Shown here: positions 61,201 through 62,449 of the stretch, one piece after another | How the letters are laid out: the number at the start of each line of letters is the position of its first letter | Position numbering within the stretch: position 1 is the first letter of the stretch | Assembly: GCA_032622095.1 (NCBI GenBank) | Contig: CP136069.1 | Location: 126,933,450-126,997,449, forward strand | Direction of reading: 5' to 3' | DNA length: 64,000 bases | Origin: Siphonodentalium dalli | Lineage: Eukaryota > Mollusca > Scaphopoda > Gadilida > Siphonodentaliidae | Translations under genes and position numbers: made by a program | The notes under the pieces: model-generated | The model's input: the letters and a program-made list of their open reading frames with translations, nothing else | What the model was told of the DNA's origin: nothing | The model's database searches: none

Positions 61201-62330
61201 TGGAATAATTATGTAAAATATATTGAACCTAACTGCAACTTGGCTACATGGAATCACCTAATAAAACAGGAATTATTCGATAAAATTTTAGGTACTGAGG
61301 AATCTGACTTTGTATATTATTAATGGTGTGAATCATGCTATTAATAGGCCTAATACCGTACGACCTTATGAGAACTTGTGCTGTGGCCTGGTCAATCATG
61401 TGGTTGGTTACCATTAAGGACCACAGTTGAAATAAGCAAGCTTTGGCTTGCTTTCCTGTGCGCTCCTTGATGGCAATCGATGGCATGACTTGTCAGACGA
61501 GCGTATTCATATGTATATTTCTCTTCTACTACTCTATTTTCCCCTCTATCTTTCTATGTACGATGACAGTACTTGGCCAGCTGCATATATTGTCACTGCT
61601 GTCTGTATTTAGGGATTCCATCTTTCGGTCATGGACATGCCAGTCTAAAGCCGGCCATACATGGCAGCAGTGTGTATATGCAGGTGGCGAAGAGCTGTTG
61701 GTTCTATTACTAGTATCTCTTAAGCAACATGACAGTCCTGTTGAGGGAGGAGGGTGGGATAGCACGGGTTGATTTTTCATGTTGTATATATATATATACA
61801 GGTACGAGTATCTATTTAGTAGTCATTACTAAGCTAGGTTTATACACTATCATCTTGTCCCTCTACAGAACTGTCAAGCTGCATTCTTGTTATATTTATA
61901 TATCTATACTTTTTATATTTATATTATATAAATGTCACACTCTGTGTTTACACTTTTGTATATATCATATGCTTATAAGTTATGGCTATGCTCATGTCTG
62001 CAAATTTTGCATCTTTTAGCCATTAAAAAATTATCTATCTATCTATAGCCACGCAGACGGTGATAGTAGGCCTACTACTAGTACTAGTTAGTAGTTAGTA
62101 CTACTACAAGAACTTGAAGAAGTAGGTATATCACTGTATGAGTGTATCTATCACTGTATCAGTATTGTCAGTATCACGAAAATAGAAGACAAAGAAATTT
62201 CATAGGCAAAAAAAACCTCAAGAATTTAGGCGGGTTTTAATATTCGTATAACAATTAGGCCTACATTATTTTGTATATCTTCTTCTTTGTTGCGCTTTCG
62301 CTTTACGTGGTTATCGTGCTTATCGGTCAT
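16126..62330 (-). CDS. SPOUT1: SPOUT1 (C9orf114/CENP-32) orthologue, 11-exon gene model
   Basis: SPOUT-fold RNA methyltransferase of the C9orf114 family, which in human also associates with kinetochores and the spindle. Exons (minus strand): 62265-62330, 48677-48707, 42485-42607, 39966-40054, 37167-37237, 35584-35723, 33886-34016, 29860-29929, 28450-28648, 20370-20517, 16126-16206. They sum to 1149 bases, 382 residues plus stop; human has 376. Residues 1-73 are a Lys/Glu-rich basic coil. The catalytic domain begins at about 75 with YTVSIALPGSILDNAQ. Residues ~130-235 match the inserted RNA-binding lobe. The C-terminal knot region holds GYDLTIGTS (284-292), LVVFGG (310-315) and NTCPNQGSRTIRTE (343-356). 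All ten introns are GT/AG and phases agree at every junction. Introns make up 97.5 % of the span and are almost entirely transposons. Confidence is very high from exon 3 on and moderate for exons 1 and 2. Confidence 0.9.
16301..16545. mobile_element. TTAA MITE with CCCTTCGAGTGCCAGG ends and shared hairpin
   Basis: TTAA at 16297-16300 and 16546-16549; ends CCCTTCGAGTGCCAGG and CCTGGCACTCAAAGCG. It holds one CCAATGCATTCTC hairpin (16433-16500) after an AT-rich spacer; the left hairpin is absent. It lies 95 bases upstream of the SPOUT1 exon 11 acceptor. A truncated copy of the same outer family is at 39436-39603. Confidence 0.88.
16550..17362. other. SPOUT1 intron 10, no recognised element
   Basis: Slightly more GC-rich around 16610-16760 (short frame on each strand) but no motif or repeat that I can name. 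Confidence 0.4.
17363..17527. mobile_element. Near-perfect palindrome, foldback MITE
   Basis: Arms of about 68 bases (GGGATAACAGTGTGGTGTTT and complement; TTTCGGAAAGGTACAGGGCG in both) surround a short GC-rich loop (GGCTCCGGCTCTGCCG). No other copy in this window. Confidence 0.85.
17528..17710 (+). repeat. ~430-bp interspersed repeat, copy 3 (partial)
   Basis: Matches the first half of 11322-11762: AACGCTCCCAAATTACTA, TTTGGCTTCGGGG, ATATCGATTTTTGAAAT, GGCGGCCTGGCA. It stops after the GGCCTGGCA block. Confidence 0.8.
17719..17757 (-). mobile_element. Terminal fragment of a pearl-like element
   Basis: The reverse complement begins AAATGAAAGTGTCAATGACA and continues to CTGAGGCTCACTTGG, matching the 5' ends at 30190 and 40535. 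Confidence 0.6.
17762..17885. mobile_element. Fragment of the CCCTTTC-TACTAAAT TTAA family
   Basis: CTTAACCATTTCTATACTGC is followed by GGATTCTCCCACCC, GTATATTAGAATGGTC and CAGATGACAGACAGA, in the family order seen at 7851 and 9783. Confidence 0.6.
17886..19240. other. SPOUT1 intron 10, mostly unassigned
   Basis: Includes a short BIV160-like piece at 17940-18060 and a perfect 19-base duplication (GATGAACCAATGACGAAGA-like) at 18404-18442. A 78-codon plus-strand frame (18158-18394) with an acidic SESDSDNSSMSDSTSE stretch has no splice support. Confidence 0.4.
19249..19481 (+). repeat. Poly-G tract and ~106-bp tandem duplication
   Basis: Two G-runs (19249-19276, broken by single T) precede a unit starting GTTGGGTAAATGAGTGCAGA that is repeated at 19382 with one visible difference. 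The G-runs are strong quadruplex candidates and probably seeded the duplication. Confidence 0.9.
19482..20224. other. SPOUT1 intron 10, no recognised element
   Basis: AT-rich, with no convincing frame, hairpin or repeat beyond a GGACGGATGGATG-type microsatellite near 20175. Confidence 0.4.
20225..20361. mobile_element. TTAA-family MITE fragment abutting a splice donor
   Basis: Contains GGGAAATGTTCAGATAATAT, ATTTGTTGAACTTA and the end block CAATGAGTATTTAGTTCAGAAA, the family order of 7851-8104 and 12797. It reaches to within 10 bases of the SPOUT1 exon 10 donor (GTAAGT, 20369 to 20364). Confidence 0.65.
20370..20517 (-). CDS. SPOUT1: SPOUT1 exon 10
   Basis: Acceptor TTGTGTTTCAG, donor GTAAGT. 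It encodes residues 307 (split Ser) to 356: HMLVVFGGLDGLEASLETDE, then DDPRDLFQHYVNTCPNQGS and RTIRTE. This is the SAM-binding knot segment, nearly identical to human in its last 15 residues. Confidence 0.97.
20518..21302. other. SPOUT1 intron 9, no recognised element
   Basis: A plus-strand open frame from 20394 to 20696 overlaps exon 10 on the wrong strand and continues here without support. Confidence 0.4.
21303..21573 (+). repeat. 43-bp minisatellite, about six copies
   Basis: Units start at 21303, 21346, 21389, 21432, 21475 and 21521 (the fifth is three bases longer) and read GACCAGTGCATGTTTGCTTG and on to TTGTACCTGTCATTAT. Copies are nearly identical. There are no spacers, so this is not a CRISPR array. 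Confidence 0.95.
22008..22599. mobile_element. TTAA element, AGGGGTACTGTAC ends, copy 1
   Basis: TTAA at 22004-22007 and 22600-22603, with inverted ends AGGGGTACTGTACCC and GGCGTACAGTACCCCT. Interior landmarks (CATTTTATGGCTGGAGCCAT, ATCACCGGGAATTTATTGAA) are shared with the copy at 56617-57258. No coding. Confidence 0.9.
22604..22910. mobile_element. TTAA element, CCCTTTGGCGAGTAG ends
   Basis: It uses the same TTAA (22600-22603) as its left neighbour and ends CTCTCCAAAGGG before TTAA 22911-22914. CCCTTTG ends with TTAA are characteristic of piggyBac-like elements. Confidence 0.85.
22911..24404. other. SPOUT1 intron 9, unassigned with a diverged duplication
   Basis: 23337-23430 and 24303-24385 resemble each other (AAGTCTTACCCATCCAGAAC / AAGTCTTCCCCACCCAAATG, then TTCGCCCTNGAAGATTGGTTT). 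A 110-codon plus-strand frame starts at 22989 without recognisable content. Confidence 0.45.
24405..24900 (+). repeat. Degenerate tandem array, ~130-170-bp units
   Basis: Units begin near 24405, 24574, 24733 and 24866 with GGCAGTGGTCGTRCACAATA and contain CCAGATAATCA, GGCAATAGAAGGA and GGACTCTNTTGGAAAT. Confidence 0.75.
24901..26282. other. SPOUT1 intron 9, no recognised element
   Basis: AT-rich sequence without a supported gene or repeat. Confidence 0.4.
26283..27460. mobile_element. hAT element, TAGTGATGAGCCGAT ends
   Basis: Ends TAGTGATGAGCCGATTGTC and ATTATCGGCTCATCACTA, with the exact 8-bp duplication GCTTTAGC at 26275-26282 and 27461-27468. Subterminal CAATCGGCCGATTC motifs repeat at both ends, as expected of transposase-binding sites. 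1178 bp; no transposase frame. Confidence 0.93.
28450..28648 (-). CDS. SPOUT1: SPOUT1 exon 9
   Basis: Acceptor TATCCTGCCAG, donor GTAAAG. Residues 241 (split Asp) to 307 (split Ser) include PRTDAGLYWGYSVRMASRLS and SPYTDGYDLTIGTSDKG, aligning without gaps to the human segment. A 168-codon frame on the same strand here (28508-29014) is a different frame and a shadow. Confidence 0.97.
28757..28995. mobile_element. hAT hairpin MITE (GCAGAATGAGG family), copies in tandem
   Basis: Two successive half elements, each starting GTGTGCCTGTCATTTGCAGA (28767 and 28899), with their hairpins GTGAATTTAGTGACGCTA / TAGCATCACTAAATTCACC. The outer ends are eroded. It lies about 110 bases upstream of the exon 9 acceptor. 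Confidence 0.75.
29448..29700. mobile_element. TTAA MITE with CCAATGCATTCTC hairpins, copy 4
   Basis: Left end decayed to ATAA then CCATTCCATGCCTGGAGC; right end ACCATGAAAGGG and TTAA 29701-29704. Two hairpin units surround TAACAATATTTACCTTGAC. It ends 160 bases before SPOUT1 exon 8. Confidence 0.85.
29860..29929 (-). CDS. SPOUT1: SPOUT1 exon 8
   Basis: Acceptor CTCTAATTACAG, donor GTTAGT. It encodes residues 218-240, ADVQIDRKLKEGVRVTLKID then NYE, plus the first base of Asp 241; the human counterpart is EVKIDKNLEPGLRVTVRLN. Confidence 0.93.
30185..31492 (+). mobile_element. Pearl-like nonautonomous element with seven ~164-bp core repeats
   Basis: Starts AAATGAAAGTGTCAATGACA followed by CTGTAGCTCAACTT. 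It ends with a hairpin, TAGCTCAAACTTTAC / GTAAAGTTGAGCTA, then CTAA, so the 5' TAGCTCAACTT is inverted at the 3' end. Core units begin TAAAATCCAAGATGGCTGCT at 30298, 30461, 30625, 30791, 30955, 31118 and 31260, giving spacings of 163, 164, 166, 164, 163 and 142. Subterminal inverted repeats, a minisatellite core and a 3' hairpin match bivalve pearl elements and Helentron-type nonautonomous elements. Short frames within are translations of the repeat. Confidence 0.8.
31493..33885. other. SPOUT1 intron 7, mostly unassigned
   Basis: Two GC-richer patches (32010-32110 and 32780-32880) share CAGCCATATT and GCCGCCATATT wording on CAGCC-type repeats. The right end of a CCCTTTC-TACTAAAT TTAA element (GGGAGCATCCATTCAGTATTG then AAAGGG) lies at 32318-32352. 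A 91-codon plus-strand frame at 33459 has no support. Confidence 0.45.
33886..34016 (-). CDS. SPOUT1: SPOUT1 exon 7
   Basis: Acceptor TTAATTTTGCAG. The donor GTTCGT is weaker than the others. It encodes residues 174 (split Gly) to 217: LLNPLDCPHHMRSEDRCPYR, then EGVVLNKNSKPGKGSFVDAG and LHR. Human reads GLLNPLDSPHHMRQ then FREGIVVDR and GHGSFVNCG. Confidence 0.97.
34017..34873. other. SPOUT1 intron 6, unassigned part
   Basis: AT-rich, no recognisable element. Confidence 0.4.
34874..35286 (+). repeat. CAAGGGTTGCGCATC repeat, copy 1
   Basis: Starts CAAGGGTTGCGCATCAAAGA and shares TCTGACCGAGAATCA, CATAACTC and ATCGTGCTAATGGCC-like blocks with 40286-40530. It ends in GACGCCCACCC duplications and AAACTCGACTTAAAATAG, with the 5' GGTCGAGTTTTT inverted there. 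Confidence 0.7.
35584..35723 (-). CDS. SPOUT1: SPOUT1 exon 6
   Basis: Acceptor TTAATTACAG, donor GTATAA. Residues 127 (split Arg) to 174: TTEGFYDGIGKKGRANVQMA, then RILQYLECPQYLRKSFFPMH and KDLQYA, almost the human text (LARILQYLECPQYLRKAFFP). Confidence 0.97.
35724..36130. other. SPOUT1 intron 5, proximal part
   Basis: No element identified. The sequence GCCAGTAGAATACTTAAAAT...CAAATTCAAC at 35739 recurs at 38380-38440, so a small interspersed repeat lies here. Confidence 0.5.
36133..36812 (+). mobile_element. pogo/Tigger-like nonautonomous element
   Basis: Perfect inverted ends CAGTTAAACTTCGTTAAGTC with TA duplications (36131-36132, 36813-36814). GTTAAGTCGAA motifs recur inside. A relict reading frame begins ATGTCTTCCCAAAACG at 36568 and, after a frame change, reads LNVLDAMTLMQQSW, which resembles the C-terminal end of Tigger transposases. 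The DDE domain is missing, so this is an internally deleted derivative. Confidence 0.85.
37167..37237 (-). CDS. SPOUT1: SPOUT1 exon 5
   Basis: Acceptor ATTACTTTCAG, donor GTAAAT. It encodes residues 104-126 (IARSAVVFNIDEIVIFDESG, STE) plus two bases of Arg 127; human IARACAIFCVDEIVVFDEEG. Confidence 0.96.
37310..38198. mobile_element. hAT hairpin MITE (GCAGAATGAGG family), long form with insertion
   Basis: Ends CAGGCATCAAAATATGGTGC and GCACCCTATTTTGAGGCCTG, flanked by TAGCTAGG / TAGCTAGA (37302-37309, 38199-38206). Hairpins lie at each end, with a centre shared with 12969 and 46690. It is split by a 432-bp element at 37542-37973. Confidence 0.88.
37542..37973. mobile_element. TA-flanked foldback with TGTGACCCGCC ends and shared hairpins
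   Basis: Ends TGTGACCCGCCATATCAAAT and complement; TA at 37540-37541 and 37974-37975. It carries two CCAATGCATTCTC hairpins (37594-37648, partly deleted, and 37855-37925) around an AT-rich spacer. It interrupts the hAT hairpin element at a point where the related element at 46690 reads straight through (CTATATCCCC). Confidence 0.92.
38860..39360 (+). repeat. ~160-bp tandem array, BIV160-like, second locus
   Basis: Three or more units of the type TAATCCATATACCAAATTTG, AACTAAAGCTATCA, TTATAAGTCAAC, CCAAATTCGAACTTGACC, CTGTATTTTCATATGAG. Same family as 4500-5245. Confidence 0.8.
39436..39603. mobile_element. Truncated TTAA MITE, CCCTTTGAGTGCCAGG family
   Basis: The right end CCTGGCACTCAAAGGG precedes TTAA 39604-39607. 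The left arm stops in AGGTCGATTTTTGTATCAAC, and half of the CCAATGCATTCTC hairpin is lost after GTCGACCATAGG. Confidence 0.8.
39966..40054 (-). CDS. SPOUT1: SPOUT1 exon 4
   Basis: Acceptor TTTTATTTTCAG, donor GTATAT. Residues 74 (split Gly) to 103: RKYTVSIALPGSILDNAQSM, ELRTYLAGQ. This is the start of the SPOUT domain and nearly identical to human (YTLSVALPGSILDNAQSPEL). Confidence 0.98.
40286..40530 (+). repeat. CAAGGGTTGCGCATC repeat, copy 2
   Basis: Opens with CAAGGGTTGCGCATCAAAGA as at 34874, then TTCGACCGAGAATCAC and TATCATGCTAACAGGCC. It is followed directly by a pearl-like 5' end. Confidence 0.7.
40535..41330 (+). mobile_element. Second pearl-like element, degenerate
   Basis: Starts AAATAAAAGTGTCAATGACA and CTGTAGCTCAACCT. 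Core units TAAAATCCAAGATGG-like begin at about 40671, 40835, 40979, 41095 and 41259, more diverged than at 30185. No clear 3' hairpin; it fades near 41330. Confidence 0.7.
41331..42484. other. SPOUT1 intron 3, no recognised element
   Basis: A 133-codon minus-strand frame (41481-41882) lacks any motif or similarity. GATTAAGTATCTTTCGCTAT near 42380 and AGTGAAAGATACTTAATCAG near 42010 are inverted copies, suggesting a small inverted-repeat element at about 42000-42405. Confidence 0.45.
42485..42607 (-). CDS. SPOUT1: SPOUT1 exon 3
   Basis: Acceptor CAATAATTGCAG, donor GTTAGT. Residues 33 (split) to 74 (split): KKQVKLWKAEKRLKKLSQEE, DRKKKLIQEEDTLLDPKKDS. A highly charged coil matching the human KKKWKDLKLMKKLERQRAQEE region. 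The longer open frame on this strand (42424-42636) is a shifted frame. Confidence 0.92.
42726..43425. mobile_element. hAT element, TAGGGCTGCCA ends
   Basis: Ends TAGGGCTGCCACGATTAATC and TGTTGGCAGCCCTA, with the exact 8-bp duplication TTTAAAAT at 42718-42725 and 43426-43433. The subterminal AATCGATTA / TAATCGACTAATCGG repeats are typical. Exactly 700 bp, nonautonomous. Confidence 0.95.
43690..43860 (+). repeat. Interspersed repeat, short copy
   Basis: From AGCTAGCTGAAACAGACTCC to GACAGATCCTACTCTTTTAT, sharing both ends with the family at 3166-3560 (rc) and 45146-45565 but lacking the middle. Confidence 0.6.
43871..45137. mobile_element. hAT element, TAGGGACC/ATCCCTA ends
   Basis: Begins TAGGGACCTGAGAATATTCG and ends GATTCGCTGATCCCTA. 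The flanks CCTTGTGT / CCATGTGC match at six of eight bases. Subterminal arrays of GAGATTCGATTCGATGTCGA occur at both ends. 1267 bp; the 78-codon frame inside is not a recognisable transposase. Confidence 0.8.
45146..45565 (+). repeat. Interspersed repeat with RTE/SINE-like tail, long copy
   Basis: Inverted copy of 3166-3560: GGTTCATATTGGACTTATTT, ACAGAGAAAACACATATA, CCTCCGCCAGGGTACC, CACACCAAATTTGATTGAAA; it ends GACAGATCCTACTCATTTAT and ATATATAGAT. Confidence 0.65.
45773..46613. mobile_element. hAT-like element with CCCAG-rich ends
   Basis: The exact 8-bp duplication TCTACATT (45765-45772, 46614-46621) encloses ends GAGGGGGGGAACGGG and CCCGTTCCCCC. Both subterminal regions are degenerate arrays of TTCCCAGGAATTAAAA / ATTCCCGAAAAATAAAAA in inverted orientation. 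No coding. Confidence 0.85.
46690..47108. mobile_element. hAT hairpin MITE (GCAGAATGAGG family), long form, uninterrupted
   Basis: GGTGTCTGTCATCTGCAGAA, hairpin, ~230-bp centre with TTTCTATATCCCCCAATTTG, hairpin, CTGCAAATGTCAGAC. The terminal few bases are eroded and no duplication is visible. It serves as the empty-site reference for the insertion at 37542. Confidence 0.8.
47109..48676. other. SPOUT1 intron 2, no recognised element
   Basis: A 128-codon minus-strand frame at 47248-47634 has no motif. No repeats shared with the rest of the window. Confidence 0.4.
48677..48707 (-). CDS. SPOUT1: SPOUT1 exon 2 (31-bp microexon)
   Basis: Acceptor CTTTACAG, donor GTATGTATAC. Ten codons, KGEWNAEKTM, plus one base completing Lys 33 with exon 3. 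The joined text GEWNAEKTMKKKQVKLW aligns with human IEWRKWKQQKKEEKKKW. The model rests on phase, splice signals and this alignment. Confidence 0.65.
48952..49548. mobile_element. Foldback element with ~190-bp arms
   Basis: The arms (48952-49140 and 49365-49548) are inverted copies: CATGCCATGAATCTCTA, ATCATATTCCACCAGTACAA, TAGTTATTACCTGTTCC. The centre is the MITE at 49142-49358. Confidence 0.85.
49142..49358. mobile_element. TACTTCA-ended MITE, copy 1
   Basis: Ends TACTTCATTTTAGGTGAAGG and CCTTCACCTAGGGTGAAGTT. Interior GCATGCTTTTCTGTGAC, ATCGCAATAAACATTG and ACCCAGGAGAAATTCCATAA are shared with 51226-51414. Confidence 0.85.
49556..50943. mobile_element. DNA transposon, TIR GCCTAAAAAAA..TTTCCGCTAAC
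   Basis: Inverted ends of about 35 bases (TTTGTTTCCGCTAAC at 49576 and GTTAGCGGAAACAAA at 50910), possibly with CAAG flanks. 1.39 kb. The region 50391-50672 is GC-richer and open on the plus strand (GRTPTIIRGSPFPNIPPIRP), but two overlapping frames are open and none resembles a transposase. Superfamily undetermined. Confidence 0.7.
51226..51414. mobile_element. TACTTCA-ended MITE, copy 2
   Basis: Ends TACTTCACATTAGGGGGTGG and CATACAGTGAAGTA, with the same interior as 49142-49358. The flanking AAGGAACAGGTAAT also resembles the flank of copy 1. Confidence 0.85.
51733..53288. mobile_element. Inverted-repeat element, AGGTGTTAATTAACTACC ends
   Basis: The ends AGGTGTTAATTAACTACC (51733-51750) and complement (53271-53288) extend into ~200-bp arms (GAGTTGTTTTGACTTT, GACTTCATCGAAGTCAGGCG and complements). 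The centre is an internal direct duplication: 52150-52640 and 52720-53190 share CTAAGCTGATAA, GCTCTTTATTACTGAACCCC, GCACAGAATTAAACTCTCAA and AATCCGCCTGACTTC. Confidence 0.8.
52885..52970 (-). mobile_element. Short retroposon fragment in one duplicate
   Basis: TTTAAACATATTTTATTTGT ... TTTGCCCCTCTCCCTGTATA, same family as 1054-1305. Flanked by TTTTTTGGGTTC / TTTTTTGTGTTTC; the sister duplicate at about 52290 has the uninterrupted site. Confidence 0.8.
53728..54891 (+). mobile_element. Polyadenylated retroposon carrying one long ORF
   Basis: Flanked by AAACTAACA at 53719-53727 and, after a terminal A-tract, at 54891-54899: a target duplication and poly(A) typical of LINE-mediated insertion. The body is GC-rich (about 55-60 %) in a 35 % GC setting. 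Just before the tail is a hairpin, AAAGGGCCCTTCGGCCCTTT (54825-54844). It encodes a 281-codon protein and nothing resembling a reverse transcriptase, so it must borrow machinery, like HAL1-type elements that keep only ORF1. Confidence 0.75.
53892..54737 (+). CDS. ORF1-like protein of a nonautonomous retroposon
   Basis: 281 codons, uninterrupted, ATG to TGA. An internal Met at 54072 (MKKGPPKRKTPSQKRRDAAR) starts a strongly basic stretch at residues ~60-85. Residues 90-200 are Pro/Ser/Thr/Glu-rich and likely disordered. Residues ~200-281 are more ordered, with a helix (SSITKEQMEKEREKIKTAIV) then HLTKYEFFLLRDRQLYLHRD. A basic KxPSQKRRDxxR motif before a disordered region occurs in ORF1-like proteins of invertebrate retroelements, which is why I call it ORF1-like; no zinc knuckle or RRM is visible. 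The intact frame implies a young insertion. Overlapping frames on both strands are shadows caused by high GC. Confidence 0.65.
   Translation: MELIPEAALAAIQRSRLVDAVSWSLQANRGSLVLCVEFRTEDAGTQKSSAANRNAKTRCTMKKGPPKRKTPSQKRRDAARRAKWKKQKGVTVDRPVAPPRVVQPSGATAGRPELSERRPDDPACMETGDIRPASRDSVDRPEVPAVGTETSGNRDTTPDVPAASFDVEMETPPSHSPQGAESTFTAPPTPRYEERPASSITKEQMEKEREKIKTAIVTHHAAGTTYHLTKYEFFLLRDRQLYLHRDKNERTTGTVTANPTQTYGKFTLAYSKHPRPPEKRK
54900..55424. other. SPOUT1 intron 1, no recognised element
   Basis: AT-rich filler inside the 4.5-kb element, between the retroposon and the CG-rich foldback. Confidence 0.4.
55425..56244. mobile_element. Foldback element with GAGGCCCGTTTTATACG ends
   Basis: The termini TGAGGCCCGTTTTATACG and ATATAAAATGGGCCTCA continue into CACGGGTCGCG blocks. 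A second inverted pair of the same words lies inside (55882-55918 and 56015-56052: TTTTATACGACGTGCCAGAC, GGGTCGCGCTA). CG-rich words (GCGCGACCCGTGT) repeat eight or so times. No coding or target duplication seen. Confidence 0.75.
56617..57258. mobile_element. TTAA element, AGGGGTACTGTAC ends, copy 2
   Basis: TTAA at 56613-56616 and 57259-57262; ends AGGGATACTGTACAC and GGGGTACAGTACCTCT. The right half closely matches 22400-22599. Confidence 0.88.
58052..58705. other. SPOUT1 intron 1, unassigned
   Basis: Contains a diverged piece of the outer inverted-repeat arm (58437-58548, GGAGCAGTTCCTACCCCGTG, TTCGTTTATGTTCGTTGTTT). The remainder is unassigned, though some of 58600-58700 may be decayed LINE 5' sequence. 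Confidence 0.45.
58753..59418 (+). pseudogene. LINE endonuclease fragment (C-terminal half)
   Basis: 221 open codons of the AP-endonuclease-like domain and linker, from VGVGYRPPDFHKFF to the frameshift. Coding similarity begins earlier, at LEVCWVDILLPKCKPILVG (from about 58706). The Asp to Asn change in the final SDH motif would by itself remove nicking activity. Confidence 0.85.
59423..60352 (+). pseudogene. LINE reverse transcriptase, N-terminal part
   Basis: 309 open codons starting RNKIQYQIRKVKATYFTNKL and ending SSYLSDRTQITDI. Contains the palm motifs up to A. The frame is closed by a stop at 60350-60352; family members continue here into the CGVPQG motif. Confidence 0.88.
60349..61323 (+). 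pseudogene. LINE reverse transcriptase, C-terminal part
   Basis: 324 open codons: CGVPQGSILGPLLF, LLLYADDSALIVSG (catalytic pair intact), KLSLHLGKTESILFGS, VKYLGACLD, then thumb and C-terminal region (KNITDGKAPTYLRDGF, NLRSGIFRLSVP, LWNNYVKYIE). Confidence 0.9.
62265..62330 (-). CDS. SPOUT1: SPOUT1 exon 1
   Basis: ATG at 62330-62328, with an in-frame TAA 9-12 bases upstream, so the start is fixed if the exon is right. 22 codons, MTDKHDNHVKRKRNKEEDIQ then NN, followed by a donor GTAGGC in phase 0 as exon 2 requires. Basic like human MAERGRKRPC. With it the total length is 382 residues against 376 in human. Confidence 0.6.
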
Positions 62331-62449
62331 TATTTTAGTTTATAAACTTTTGCGAATCAGCATGAAACTTTCTAGAGTAATCGTCCTTGATTTGCAGCTC
62401 GTAATTTTAGAGTGATGTCCCTTAGTTAGGGACACATTATAATGGGTGT
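62331..62449 (-). promoter_or_regulatory. Presumed SPOUT1 5' UTR and core promoter
   Basis: About 120 bases between the start codon and the inverted-repeat element upstream. AT-rich, with no clear TATA or initiator that I can assign; named only from position. Confidence 0.3.

Larger units (their letters stand above)
58706..62046 (+). mobile_element. 5'-truncated CR1/Jockey-type LINE
   Basis: A non-LTR retrotransposon missing its ORF1 and the start of the endonuclease. Endonuclease part (58706-59415): GYRPP, GDFN and STIIDLILT are present, but the usual SDH reads SNH. RT part (59423-60352 and 60349-61323): fingers motif YRPVSILNLASKILE, motif A IDLHWQKAFDTVNH with two extra residues, CGVPQGSILGPLLFLLYVND and the catalytic YADD. 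Breaks: a frameshift at about 59416, and a frameshift with a small deletion at about 60350. The thumb and tail follow to TAA at 61321. The presumed 3' UTR runs to a (TATC)n end at about 62030-62046. It is inside SPOUT1 intron 1, antisense to the gene. Fairly young, since frames of 220-325 codons survive. Confidence 0.93.
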
